The notes: a model not told the origin generated them from the letters alone. Shown: positions 37,633 through 46,769, counted from the stretch's first letter. The stretch is DNA of 64,000 nucleotides from Planctomycetaceae bacterium (GCA_020638955.1 JACKHO010000008.1:124001-188000), one strand, 5' to 3'. Numbers and translations are program-made.

Positions 37633-38951
37633 CTCAGTTGTCGCTCCCCGGTCACACAGGACGGAGAGGCCTCCTTGCCGCGTGCGCGAACAAGTTGGCC
37701 TACATCTTCAGAACCGCCCGGTAGTTCCACGGGAGCGTAAGACCTGTCCGTCCCTCGCACCCAACCGGATCGTTCATTGGAGACCCGTTCCACAAGGACC
37801 TCCAAATCTCGATTCGTTAACGAGTGATAATACTGCAGTGCGAGCTCTTTTTCCACATCAGACAATGCCGCACAGCGGTCTTTTCGAACCTCGGGAGAGA
37901 TTTGGTCAGGAAAATCGAACGCCGGAGTTCCACGTCTCGCGCTGAATGGGAAGATGTGCACTTTCATAAATTGAGCCCGGCGACAGGTCTCCACGGTCTC
38001 CTGGAACTCTTCCTCAGTCTCGCCAGGGAAGCCGACAATGACGTCGGTGGTAAAGGCCACATGAGGCATGCGGTCGCGGATACGGTCAAGCTTTTCGAGG
38101 AAGCGTCCGCCGCGATAGCGGCGCCGCATGCGCGTCAGCACTCCGTCCGAACCGCTTTGCAATGCCGGATGAAACTGGTGGCACAAATGTTCGCAGTCGG
38201 CCGCAGCGTTAATGAAATCGGTGTCGACTTCGTTCGCTTCAATACTCGAGAGCCGCATCCGCCAGTCGCCGGGAATGCGGTCGAGCTGCCTGAACAAATG
38301 CCACAGGCGAAACGGGGCCTTCCCTGACTTTCCACGCGTTGTATCAACGCCATAGTGCCCCACATGAATCCCGGCGATGACAATTTCTTTGTAACCATTG
38401 TCGATAAGTTGCCGGACTTCCTGCTCGATGTCGTGGGGGTCGCGACTCTGCAGTCCGGGGCGTACCTGCGGGATAATGCAGTAGGTGCAGCGCAGAATGC
38501 AGCCGTCCTGCACTTTGACGTATGCTCGCTTGCGGCCTTCGAAGTATCGAATTCCGGAGGGCATATCGACCACGCCGTGCCGCGAGAGAACGTCAGGCAG
38601 TTCCCGTTTATTCGTGACGACCTCGAAGACACCCGGTAATTTCGCAATCGCTTCCGGATCGCGGGTCGCGTAGCAACCCATGACCACGGTTCGAGTACCG
38701 GGATTCTGTCGGGCAAGCTGCCGAATAATCTTCCGCGACTTGGCATCCCCTTCATTGGTGACCGTGCAGGTATTCACCACGCACAGGTCGGCCGTCTCGT
38801 CTTCGCGGGCTTCGCGATAGCCGTTCTGCTCCAACGCTTCTTTGACCAATTGCGTTTCGTATTGATTGACCTTGCAGCCAAGTGTCAAAAGACGACACGT
38901 CGGGCTGTCGAGTGAGTCACTCACCATGGGACCAAATCCAGTAATTACCAT
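37629..38951 (-). CDS. mtaB: tRNA t6A37 methylthiotransferase (MtaB-like)
   Basis: The 440-residue radical-SAM enzyme has an N-terminal MTTase domain with TLGCKVNQYET (the MtaB form), NTCTVTNEGD and GCYATRDP, supplying three cluster-binding cysteines. The radical-SAM domain shows GCILRCTYCIIP (CxxxCxxC). The C-terminal part fits a TRAM RNA-binding domain. It adds a methylthio group to N6-threonylcarbamoyladenosine at tRNA position 37. ATG 38951 has GGTGA about 7 bases upstream. A GTG at 38981 would add 10 residues, and an ATG at 38927 is also possible. A STAS gene overlaps its stop by 4 bases. Confidence 0.92.
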   Translation of the reverse strand: MVITGFGPMVSDSLDSPTCRLLTLGCKVNQYETQLVKEALEQNGYREAREDETADLCVVNTCTVTNEGDAKSRKIIRQLARQNPGTRTVVMGCYATRDPEAIAKLPGVFEVVTNKRELPDVLSRHGVVDMPSGIRYFEGRKRAYVKVQDGCILRCTYCIIPQVRPGLQSRDPHDIEQEVRQLIDNGYKEIVIAGIHVGHYGVDTTRGKSGKAPFRLWHLFRQLDRIPGDWRMRLSSIEANEVDTDFINAAADCEHLCHQFHPALQSGSDGVLTRMRRRYRGGRFLEKLDRIRDRMPHVAFTTDVIVGFPGETEEEFQETVETCRRAQFMKVHIFPFSARRGTPAFDFPDQISPEVRKDRCAALSDVEKELALQYYHSLTNRDLEVLVERVSNERSGWVRGTDRSYAPVELPGGSEDVGQLVRARGKEASPSCVTGERQLR

Positions 38952-39206
38952 TGAGAATTCACCGAGATGATAGTTCTCCACGAAATGGCGGTACAGCAGC
39001 CGGTTCCTTATGTTTCTGAAGTTTCACAAGGAGCATGTCGTTCTTCCGGCTGGTCGAAATGATCGTTTGATCACGTAGAAAGCCCGTTGGGAACACCGTT
39101 GATCTGGCAGATTTCCGTTTGTGGGACCAATTGCGATTCGTGGCGGGCTCGTCATAATGGCGGGTTTGCCATCGCCCCGGCTCCTGGGCTCACTTGAATT
39201 GCTTTG

Positions 39207-40190
39207 ATGTTCTCACTCCCTCCACAGGCTTTCGTGCTCGCCACGGGATCAATTTCGATCACGTTGAGTGTGTATTGCGCCCTCATTGTGACAGCTTCTC
39301 TCTTTGGGGGTTACCTCCCCAATTTGGTCAAGCTGACGCATAAACGGATGCAGTTGCTCATCAGTTTTGTGGGGGGGCTGATGTTGGGAATTGGCCTGTT
39401 TCACATGCTTCCTCACGCGTTGGCCGAACTGGGCCCCGTGGGGTTGGACCGCACCATGATTTCCGTGATGGCCGGAATGGTCGTCACATTCTTTTTGCTG
39501 CGGATGTTCCATTTCCACCATCATGAGCCGCCGGAACTCCCTGATGACACAGTACCAGAGCACGACCACGCACATGATCATGGCGGTCACGAAGGTTGTA
39601 GCCATGGACATGGGGAGCACAGCCATGCTCACCAGAATTTAAGTTGGCTGGGGGTGTTTATCGGGCTGTCGCTCCACACCATGCTGGATGGAATTGCCCT
39701 CGGCGCCAGCATGCGGGCTGACGAAGCCCACGGATTCTCCACCCTCATGATGGGGCTGGGCACATTTCTGGCCATCCTCCTGCATAAGCCACTGGATGCC
39801 ATTTCCATTACGGCCCTGATGCGGGCAGGAAAGTGGCCGACACGGACGCAATTCATTGTCAATGGGACGTTTGCGCTCATGTGCCCCTTGGGGGCGATGC
39901 TGTTCCTGCTGGGAACTTCGACATTCATCGAACAACAACCACAACTTGTAGGAACTGTTCTCGCGTTTTCGGCGGGCGTCTTTCTCTGCATTTCACTGAG
40001 CGATTTGCTGCCAGAAATGGAATTCCATTCGCACCACCGGGTACCGCTGAGCCTCGCCCTGCTCGCTGGGATCGTATTGGCCTGGTGTATCCGTTATCTC
40101 GAACCGCAGCGGGCCCATCAATTCTTGCCCCCACCCTCAGTCGGAATCAACGCTGAGCCGGAATTTCGTGAGTCACCGCAAAATCCGTAA
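39207..40190 (+). CDS. ZIP-family divalent metal transporter
   Basis: The 327-residue membrane protein has about eight helices. A His-rich cytoplasmic loop lies between helices three and four (residues about 110-145, with HDHAHDHGGHEG and SHGHGEHSHAH). The metal-site helices carry HTMLDGIALGA and HKPLDAISITAL. This is the ZIP (zinc/iron-regulated transporter) layout, moving Zn2+ or similar ions into the cytoplasm. The ATG at 39207 was chosen over the TTG immediately upstream. The gene stands alone, with no metal regulator next to it. Metal specificity is inferred from family only. Confidence 0.9.
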   Translation: MFSLPPQAFVLATGSISITLSVYCALIVTASLFGGYLPNLVKLTHKRMQLLISFVGGLMLGIGLFHMLPHALAELGPVGLDRTMISVMAGMVVTFFLLRMFHFHHHEPPELPDDTVPEHDHAHDHGGHEGCSHGHGEHSHAHQNLSWLGVFIGLSLHTMLDGIALGASMRADEAHGFSTLMMGLGTFLAILLHKPLDAISITALMRAGKWPTRTQFIVNGTFALMCPLGAMLFLLGTSTFIEQQPQLVGTVLAFSAGVFLCISLSDLLPEMEFHSHHRVPLSLALLAGIVLAWCIRYLEPQRAHQFLPPPSVGINAEPEFRESPQNP

Positions 40191-40323
40191 GAACCGACTT
40201 TTTTTGCCGAAACCTGATCGGCACGGATGTGTTCAATTCACTTAAGGCCCTGAAAACCCGGGCCAGTGAAAACAAAGAGGTCTTGGGGTAATGCATCCCC
40301 CTGAAAGTCATTTGGAGAACACT

Positions 40324-40959
40324 ATGCGTAAAGTTGTTGCGTTTTCAGTCGCGATGTTGGCCATGGTCGCCGTCGCAGTTGCCCAGCCTGGCCCAGAAGG
40401 TGGACGCCCTCCGCGCGAAGGCGGCCCTGGTGAAGGCGGACCCGGCCGTGGTTTCGGCGGCCGTGGATTTGGTGGTCCCCCGCCAAACCCATTCATGGAA
40501 GCTATTGACGCCGACAAAGACGGCGAAATCTCGGCAGAAGAACTAGCTGGTGCAGTTGCGGCACTGAAGAAACTGGACAAGAACGGCGACGGAAAACTCT
40601 CCGGCGACGAAATCCGTCCTCCCCGTCCAAACTTTGGTGGCGGTGGCCCTGGTGGTCCAGGAGGACCTGGTGGCAGTGGTTTCAGTGTGGAAGGTATGCT
40701 GGCCCGCTTTATGGAAAACGACAAGGACGGCGACGGCAAGTTGACCAAAGAAGAACTCGGTGAACGTGGCGCCCGTCTCCTTGAGAACGGTGACACCAAC
40801 AAGGACGGTGTCATGGATAAGGCGGAACTGGAAGCTGTTGCCAAGCGAATGATCGAAGGCTTCCGCGGCGGTCGTGGCCCTGGCGGCGGACGTCCAGAAG
40901 GCGGTGAGCGTCCAGAAGGTGGCGAACGCCCAGAGCGCCCCGCCCGTCCTGAAGCATAA
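40324..40959 (+). CDS. Secreted EF-hand protein with Gly/Pro-rich linkers
   Basis: The 211-residue protein has a signal peptide (MRKVVAFSVAMLAMVAVAVA). Four EF-hand-type calcium loops are visible: DADKDGEISAEEL, DKNGDGKLSGDEI, DKDGDGKLTKEEL and DTNKDGVMDKAEL. Between and after them are glycine-, proline- and arginine-rich stretches (GGPGRGFGGRGFGG and a C-terminal Glu/Arg/Pro tail). The loops are close to consensus and should bind Ca2+ in the periplasm or outside the cell. GGAG lies 9 bases before the ATG at 40324. A strong terminator follows. Similar short EF-hand proteins are common in planctomycetes; their roles are unknown. Confidence 0.88.
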   Translation: MRKVVAFSVAMLAMVAVAVAQPGPEGGRPPREGGPGEGGPGRGFGGRGFGGPPPNPFMEAIDADKDGEISAEELAGAVAALKKLDKNGDGKLSGDEIRPPRPNFGGGGPGGPGGPGGSGFSVEGMLARFMENDKDGDGKLTKEELGERGARLLENGDTNKDGVMDKAELEAVAKRMIEGFRGGRGPGGGRPEGGERPEGGERPERPARPEA

Positions 40960-40986
40960 CACTTTCTCGAGTAACGTATTGTGACC

Positions 40987-41027
40987 ATCAGGCGGCTGCT
41001 TAGATAAGCAGTCGCCTGATTTCATTT
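40987..41027 (+). terminator. Rho-independent terminator after the EF-hand gene
   Basis: ATCAGGCGGCTGCTT and AAGCAGTCGCCTGAT form a 15-position stem with one mismatch around an AGAT loop, followed by TTCATTT. It starts 27 bases after the stop codon. Confidence 0.9.
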
Positions 41028-41159
41028 AGGGAGACTCCCGTGACGTTTTCCCCCGGCACAACCGGACTAATCGATTCATTGAATTGAGCAATCGCTGCAA
41101 ATCGGGGTGGAAGTGACGTTGCATCCTCTCAACACGACGTAGTTTTTTCGCAACGTGCC

Positions 41160-41339
41160 ATGGCTACTGGCGTTCCAATTCGCATTTCACATCATGGGTC
41201 AAATTCAATGCGCAGTGCTGACAAAATTGTCGACTACCTTACGCATCATTGGCAACATGCGACGCCAGCCGATTTTGGCGTGCTCGCCATGACCATTTGC
41301 ATACTGGGATGGTTCATCTCACGCTATTATACGGACTGA
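41160..41339 (+). CDS. Possible 59-residue single-helix membrane protein
   Basis: A small open frame lies in an otherwise empty interval between the EF-hand terminator and the HAD-like gene. It could start at ATG 41160 (59 residues) or at ATG 41208 (43 residues). The C-terminal part, ADFGVLAMTICILGWFISRY, is a plausible single membrane helix preceded by a His-rich polar stretch (DYLTHHWQHATP). No strong ribosome site precedes either start, and no family is recognised, so this may be chance. If real, it would be a small inner-membrane protein with its own promoter. Confidence 0.35.
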   Translation: MATGVPIRISHHGSNSMRSADKIVDYLTHHWQHATPADFGVLAMTICILGWFISRYYTD

Positions 41340-41413
41340 CCACCCCCGCATGCCCCGGCCCATTGTCGGATTGAGGGGCTCATTGAGTTACAGAACTCTC
41401 TGAATTCCGAATA

Positions 41414-42373
41414 ATGCCCAAGTCTCTCTCCGACTACGTCAATTGGCTGGACGAACGCCGCGACCTCATTTGGCCGCAGGCTCCGCCAATTCAATCTCTG
41501 AAGGCCACGCCCAGCCTGTCACCGCTGCCTGACATTCGTCTCGTCACTTTTAATCCTTACGGGACGCTGCTTCATATCGATCAGGGTGAGCAGTTCGTAT
41601 TGCATCCACAGAAGCTACGGACGCAAATTGCCCTGGAAAAGACGATCCACGAATTCAACATGTGGAACAGCATGACACGGAAACCGGGGCAACCGTGGGA
41701 GTACATGCTGCATCAAATCATGAAGCTGATTGAAGACCGAGAAATGGCGTCAACCGGTCGAAAAGGAGACTATCCCTTTGTCGACTCCTCCCGCCTGTGG
41801 TTGAAAATTCTCGAGCGTCTCGGCAAGAATGAGTACACGTTTGATGCCTCAGAGTACGGATCGCTTGAAGACCTCTCTGTGAAAGTGGCGTACTTTTATC
41901 ACGCGAGTATGCAGGCGGTCGCTGCACATGAAGGTGCCGTACCAGTACTGCAGCAATTGATGAATCAAGGAATTCGCTGCGGACTGCTGGGAGATGGTCA
42001 GTCCTTTACGCTCATTCAGGTATTGCGCTGTCTGCGACAGCAGGGCAACATCCATTCACTGGGGGAGGTACTCTCCGCCGACAGCATCAAGTTGGCATAC
42101 GACTGCGGAATACGACAGCCCTCCCCCGGACTGTATGAACAGGCTCGCAAGCAATTCGCCTCTTTAGGGATTGAACCGCATCAGGTACTGCACGTCAGCC
42201 ATCGCCACATGGACGACCTCGTCCCCGCCAGGCAGGTAGGATTTCGTACCGCGCTCTTTGTGGCCGACAAGACGAGTTGCAAAGTCAACAACGCCGAAGT
42301 CCGGGACGCCGAAACCAGGCCGGACCGTCTGATCACAAAGTTGAGCCATCTTCGACAGCTATTGAAGCTGTAA
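41414..42373 (+). CDS. HAD-like protein with altered nucleophile motif
   Basis: The 319-residue protein has a HAD-superfamily core like haloacid dehalogenase/REG-2 types. Motif I is LVTFNPYGTLL, with Asn47 where the nucleophile Asp is expected and Tyr49 at the second Asp position. Later text fits the cap and core: VPVLQQLMNQGIRCGLLGDG for motif II, LSADSIKLAYDCGIRQPSPG for the Lys of motif III, and HMDDLVPARQVGFRTALFV for motif IV. The first 40 residues are extra. With the nucleophile lost, the usual phosphatase or dehalogenase chemistry is unlikely, so a binding or regulatory role is possible. It is convergent with argC, 31 bases away. Confidence 0.75.
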   Translation: MPKSLSDYVNWLDERRDLIWPQAPPIQSLKATPSLSPLPDIRLVTFNPYGTLLHIDQGEQFVLHPQKLRTQIALEKTIHEFNMWNSMTRKPGQPWEYMLHQIMKLIEDREMASTGRKGDYPFVDSSRLWLKILERLGKNEYTFDASEYGSLEDLSVKVAYFYHASMQAVAAHEGAVPVLQQLMNQGIRCGLLGDGQSFTLIQVLRCLRQQGNIHSLGEVLSADSIKLAYDCGIRQPSPGLYEQARKQFASLGIEPHQVLHVSHRHMDDLVPARQVGFRTALFVADKTSCKVNNAEVRDAETRPDRLITKLSHLRQLLKL

Positions 42374-42404
42374 CGGTTCAGTGTGATGGACAGGGCGAGC
42401 TCGA

Positions 42405-43421
42405 CTAGACGATTAACGCGGTCGTTTCGTCGAAGCCGTACATCAAGTTGAAGTTCTGCACGGCCACACCGGCGGCCCCTTTGATGAGGTTGTCGATGGC
42501 CGCCAGAATGAGAACCCGACCGCGAACCACTCGCACCGTAATGTCGCAGTAATTTGTGAACGCGACATCCTTCGTGCGCGGCAAGTGATCAACGACTCGC
42601 ACAAATGGTTCGTTGGCGTAGTACTCCCGGTACAGCGAACGTAGTTCCCCTTCGGACTTCGTTTCCGTCGGGATGGCATAAATGGTTGCCAGAATGCCGC
42701 GATCCATCGGTGTGAGGTGCGGGGTGAACAGCACGCGAACATTCGTGCCGCTGACATCGGTCAGGACCTGTTCGATTTCCGGCGTGTGACGATGGTTCCC
42801 GACTCCGTAAGCGGAAATGCTTTCATTACACTCCGAATACAACGTTCCCACCTTCGGTGTTCGGCCAGCTCCCGAAACACCACTCTTGGCGTCAATGATG
42901 ATGGACTCGGTTTCAATGAGCTTGGATGTCGTCAGTGGAGCGAGCGCGAGAATCGACGTACTCGTGTAGCAGCCTGGATTCGCAATGAGATCCTGCTGCG
43001 GGATTTGATCGCGATAGAGTTCCGGCAAACCGTACACAGTCGAACCGAGCCGCGTGGGGTCGGTGTGTACGTGCTTGTACCACTCCTCGTAGACGCCGGG
43101 ATCGCGGAGTCGGTAGTCCGCTGACAAATCGACAACACGCAGACCTGCGGACAAGAGTCCCGGAACGGCTTCCATACTGGCAACGTGTGGAAGGCAGCAG
43201 AAGCAGGCGTCGGCCTGTTCGCCAAGCTCTTCCAGCGTTGGATTACTCATGGAAATCGACGTCCGACCGTACAGGCTGGGATGCACGGACGACAGCAAGC
43301 CGGTTTCGGAACGGCTGGTGGCGGCCACGAGGTCTACCCCTGGGTGCCGCAGCAGGATTTTCATCAGTTCCAGTGCTGTGTAACCCGTGGCTCCCTGAAC
43401 TGCTACCCGGATGCGTCCCAT
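42405..43421 (-). CDS. argC: N-acetyl-gamma-glutamyl-phosphate reductase (ArgC)
   Basis: The 338-residue enzyme has the NADP-binding start RVAVQGATGYTALELMKIL and the catalytic Cys151 in ANPGCYTS. GVSGAGRTPK, YGVGNHRHTPEIEQ and FTPHLTPMDRGI are further conserved blocks. It reduces N-acetylglutamyl phosphate to the semialdehyde in arginine synthesis. Length and all motifs are normal for the family. No other arg gene is adjacent; the gene is convergent with the HAD-like gene and divergent from the sigma factor gene, 229 bases away. Confidence 0.96.
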   Translation of the reverse strand: MGRIRVAVQGATGYTALELMKILLRHPGVDLVAATSRSETGLLSSVHPSLYGRTSISMSNPTLEELGEQADACFCCLPHVASMEAVPGLLSAGLRVVDLSADYRLRDPGVYEEWYKHVHTDPTRLGSTVYGLPELYRDQIPQQDLIANPGCYTSTSILALAPLTTSKLIETESIIIDAKSGVSGAGRTPKVGTLYSECNESISAYGVGNHRHTPEIEQVLTDVSGTNVRVLFTPHLTPMDRGILATIYAIPTETKSEGELRSLYREYYANEPFVRVVDHLPRTKDVAFTNYCDITVRVVRGRVLILAAIDNLIKGAAGVAVQNFNLMYGFDETTALIV

Positions 43422-43650
43422 TCTTCTGTCTCAACTCAAGTAGGAAAATCTGCTTTGCAAAAGCTGACGCAATCTCACGCAGGTCAGTTCGCAACTTCAT
43501 CGAGTTTTCTCGTTGGTTCCCGGCATAAAGTCAAGCGGCAGCGGCTCGTTCGCCAATTCTTTGACCACGCTGAACCGGTAAAAGGAATTTCAAAAAAAAC
43601 TGCCAGAATCTGCGCGCCAAAAGAGACATTCGCGGCACTACACTGGCGTC

Positions 43651-45111
43651 ATGTCGATTGTACCGGCCCCCTCACTGACTGTTCCGCCTGTGGTGAACTC
43701 TACGCAAGTAGAAACGCCACTGACCGACGCAGCGTTGCTCGCTCAGTTCATCGACCGCCGCGATGCACTCTCGGTGCGTGCTGTAATGCATCGGTTTGGT
43801 CCGTTGGTGTACGCCGTTGCCAGTCGCACGGTGCGAGATCATCACCTGGCGGAAGATGTGTTTCAGGCGGTGTTTCTGGTACTCGTCCGCGACGCCGAGT
43901 CGATTCGAAACTGGTCGTCGGTGGGAGCCTGGCTGCACGGTGTCACGCTACGAATTGCGCGAAAGGCCCTTTCAAAGCAGAGTCGCTCTCGATCAGGAGA
44001 TCTCAGCATGATTCAGGGAGCCACTCCATCTGTCTTGGACGAACTGCATCGGCAATACAGTTTGCAGGTTCTCGATGAAGAACTCAACAAGCTGCCTGCC
44101 ACCTACCGGGATGTGCTGGTGCAGCATTTCCTCGAAGGAAAAACGTGTCAGGAAACGGCCCAGGCTTTGGGGACGAGTGACGGAACCATTCGAGGCCGTT
44201 TGCAGCGCGGTAAGCGTCTGCTGCACACGCGCCTTGTCCGTCGTGGCATCGACTTTTCGGTGTTCGCCGTTGGAATGGCCATTTGGAAACTCGCCCCGAC
44301 TGCTGTTCCGCAGCATTTGTTGACGGGTTCGATACAAGCGTGCATGACGTTTTGTGAATCGGGATTTACAGAGTCCCATTGTAATTCCCACGTACTTCAA
44401 CTCGCCCAGGAGGTTTCCATGACGTCATCCACATTCACGGCCGTTGCCGCAAAAGCCGGCGCTGCACTGCTCGTACTTGCCACGATCTCCGCGCTCGGTT
44501 GGACCGCCCTCGCCGCTCCACCCGCCACAACGCCGCCAGCAATTAACTCGCAAGTTCAGGTCACAGCGAGTGTTCCTGCGACTTCAAATGAATTGGCCTT
44601 CGCTGACCCTGCTCCTGCTATCGCGGAGAACGCAGAAGAGGCTCCGCGAATTCTGCGGTATCATGACGGCACTCCTGATGGCAAGAAAAGCATTGCGGGA
44701 ACGGGACTCATGACGCAGTTTGATCTCCCCCAGGCGACACAGAAACTGGTGAGTGTGCGACTGCACTGTGCCCGCTACGGGTACCCCAAGGCTCCTGACG
44801 AAGATGTCGAAGTCACCATTCTCTCCGGTGACGAGAAAATGATTCTCCACACCGAACTCATCCCTTACGACAAATTCAAACGAGGTGATGCACGCTGGAC
44901 CACCATTGCGTTCGAAGATCCCGTCACCGTCCCGGAAAAGTTCTGGGTGCACTTCCAGTTCAATGCCGAACGGACGAAGGGAGTCTACGTCAGTTACGAC
45001 AAAGACTCCGACGGCACCCACTCCCGCACCGGGGTGCCGGGTGCAGATTCCAAGGACCTCAACTTCGAAGGGGACTGGATGATGGAAGCCGTGCTCACGA
45101 AGCCGGAGTGA
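43651..45111 (+). CDS. ECF sigma factor with membrane helix and C-terminal domain
   Basis: The 486-residue protein has sigma region 2 at about residues 40-107 (HHLAEDVFQAVFLVLV, the -10 recognition and core-binding part). Region 4 at about 141-200 contains CQETAQALGTSDGTIRGRLQ, a helix-turn-helix. After a linker there is one membrane helix at about 267-289 (AGAALLVLATISALGWTALA). A Pro/Ala-rich stretch (about 290-330) and a beta-rich domain of about 150 residues follow, probably on the outer face of the membrane. Such extended ECF sigma factors are a planctomycete hallmark and may act without a separate anti-sigma factor. The C-terminal domain is not assigned. No anti-sigma gene is adjacent. 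Confidence 0.88.
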   Translation: MSIVPAPSLTVPPVVNSTQVETPLTDAALLAQFIDRRDALSVRAVMHRFGPLVYAVASRTVRDHHLAEDVFQAVFLVLVRDAESIRNWSSVGAWLHGVTLRIARKALSKQSRSRSGDLSMIQGATPSVLDELHRQYSLQVLDEELNKLPATYRDVLVQHFLEGKTCQETAQALGTSDGTIRGRLQRGKRLLHTRLVRRGIDFSVFAVGMAIWKLAPTAVPQHLLTGSIQACMTFCESGFTESHCNSHVLQLAQEVSMTSSTFTAVAAKAGAALLVLATISALGWTALAAPPATTPPAINSQVQVTASVPATSNELAFADPAPAIAENAEEAPRILRYHDGTPDGKKSIAGTGLMTQFDLPQATQKLVSVRLHCARYGYPKAPDEDVEVTILSGDEKMILHTELIPYDKFKRGDARWTTIAFEDPVTVPEKFWVHFQFNAERTKGVYVSYDKDSDGTHSRTGVPGADSKDLNFEGDWMMEAVLTKPE

Positions 45112-45144
45112 TTCCGAGAATTGTCCAGTTCAACAATTCGTGAG

Positions 45145-45171
45145 GGGCACAGATCAGGCAAATCTGTGCCC
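45145..45171 (+). terminator. Hairpin terminator between convergent sigma and purB genes
   Basis: GGGCACAGAT (45145-45154) pairs perfectly with ATCTGTGCCC (45162-45171) around a 7 base loop and is followed by TTCCTATT. It may serve both strands, since the purB stop is only 27 bases away. Confidence 0.75.
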
Positions 45172-45197
45172 TTCCTATTCCACACGGCAGATTTCCT

Positions 45198-46628
45198 CTA
45201 GACCTTCAGTTCCGCATTGGACTCGCCGAGGCTGGATTGATATCGCTCTCTGATGGGCTCGACCACGTCAGCGACGAAGGAGTCAACCTGTTCCGGGGCG
45301 CGTCCGATGAAACGAGATGCGTCGAGCGCGGAGCTGAGGTCGATACCGGCAAACGCGGGGTCATCTGCCAGGCGGGTCATGAGGTCGCTGACGAGACCTT
45401 CCTCTTTCATGACCTTGGCCGACGCGAGACTGTGCACGCGAATGCGCTCGTGTAGTTCCTGTCGGTCGCCGCCCTGCTTAACGCCCGTCATCAGGATTTC
45501 TTCCGTCGCCATGAACGGCAGCACTTCGTTGAGACGGCGTGCGATGGACTTCGGGAAAACCTTCAGCCCCTCGGCGAGGTTCCGATAAATGATGAGGACG
45601 GCGTCGATGGCGAGGAACGATTGCGGCAGCGATAACCGACGGTTCGCACTGTCGTCCAAAGTGCGTTCCATCCACTGGGTTGCCATGGTCTGATCACCGT
45701 TCTGGGCAAGACTCATGGCAAACCGGCCAAGGGCACACATCCGTTCGGCACGCATGGGGTTTCGCTTGTACGCCATCGCGGAGGAACCAATTTGCTTGCT
45801 CTCAGAAGGTTCCTCCACTTCGTTGAGGCTTTGCAGAATCCGCAGGTCGCTGCCGACTTTGTGTGCCGATTGCCCAATTCCACTCAAACAAGAGAGGACC
45901 TGGGCATCGACCTTGCGTGAGTAGGTTTGCCCCGTCACGGGATAGGAGGCGTCAAATCCCATTTTTGACGCGACGAGTTTGTCCAACTGCACCACCTTGT
46001 CGTGGTTCCCCTCAAACAAGGCTAGGAACGAGGCCTGCGTTCCCGTTGTCCCCTTCACGCCCCGGAACTTCAGAGTCGCGAGTCGGTGCTCCACTTCTTC
46101 CAGGTCCAGAACCAAATCGTGACACCACAACGTCGCACGTTTCCCGACGGTCGTGGGTTGAGCTGGCTGCAGGTGCGTGAACCCAAGGCATGGCAAGTCG
46201 CGATGTGTTGAAGCAAATCGACCAAGGGCATCAATGACCTGGACCAACCGACGCTGAACCAGTTTCAGTCCTTCACGGATTTGAATGAGTTCCGAGTTGT
46301 CCGTGACGTAGCAGGACGTCGCCCCGAGGTGGATGACGCCCTTGGCCGACGGACACTTATCCCCATACGTGTGGACGTGCGCCATGACGTCGTGGCGGAA
46401 TTCCTTCTCATATCTGGCCGCCACATCGAAATCGATGTCATCAATGTGTGCCCGCATTTCGTCCAGTTGCTGCGGCGAAATGTCGAGGCCCAATTCGGCT
46501 TCCGCTTCAGCCAGTGCCACCCACAGCCGTCGCCAGGTGGAGTGCTTGGTCTGGGCAGACCAAATGCCACTCATTTCGGCGGAAGCGTAACGCGTGTTCA
46601 GTGGTGTTTCGTAGACGTCGTGTGGCAT
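45198..46628 (-). CDS. purB: Adenylosuccinate lyase (PurB)
   Basis: The 476-residue enzyme is of the fumarase/aspartase superfamily. The signature SSAMAYKRNPMRAE lies near residue 280. Early blocks include the substrate-binding TSCYVTDN and CLGFTHLQPAQPTTVGKR. It cleaves adenylosuccinate to AMP and fumarate, and SAICAR in purine synthesis. The length is close to that of longer bacterial and eukaryotic ASL forms (about 475-485). It is the only purine gene in the window. The ATG at 46628 is the clear start; the ribosome site is weak. Confidence 0.96.
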   Translation of the reverse strand: MPHDVYETPLNTRYASAEMSGIWSAQTKHSTWRRLWVALAEAEAELGLDISPQQLDEMRAHIDDIDFDVAARYEKEFRHDVMAHVHTYGDKCPSAKGVIHLGATSCYVTDNSELIQIREGLKLVQRRLVQVIDALGRFASTHRDLPCLGFTHLQPAQPTTVGKRATLWCHDLVLDLEEVEHRLATLKFRGVKGTTGTQASFLALFEGNHDKVVQLDKLVASKMGFDASYPVTGQTYSRKVDAQVLSCLSGIGQSAHKVGSDLRILQSLNEVEEPSESKQIGSSAMAYKRNPMRAERMCALGRFAMSLAQNGDQTMATQWMERTLDDSANRRLSLPQSFLAIDAVLIIYRNLAEGLKVFPKSIARRLNEVLPFMATEEILMTGVKQGGDRQELHERIRVHSLASAKVMKEEGLVSDLMTRLADDPAFAGIDLSSALDASRFIGRAPEQVDSFVADVVEPIRERYQSSLGESNAELKV

Positions 46629-46731
46629 GTGTCAAAGCGCAATGGAGGCCAGAAAAAAACTGCGGGCTGCACATGCTGGCAAAGCCGCCCCCCAGATTCA
46701 AGTACACCGGTTTTTCGACATACCGAATTCA

Positions 46732-46769
46732 CCCTCCGGTGGGAGGGTCGAGCGAAGCGAGGGGAGGGG
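46732..46769. repeat. GC-rich intergenic repeat-like element
   Basis: CCCTCC (46732-46737) pairs with GGAGGG (46742-46747), and a purine-rich stretch GAGCGAAGCGAGGGGAGGGG follows. It lies in the 246 base gap upstream of purB and downstream of the CPBP gene. Its compositional bias stands out from the surroundings. Only one copy is in this window, so the repeat nature is suspected, not proven. Confidence 0.45.

Noticed and set aside
40308..40988. 226-codon minus-strand frame rich in Pro, Ser and Arg
   Set aside because: It is the antisense of the Gly-rich EF-hand gene; repeats in that gene keep the reverse frame open.
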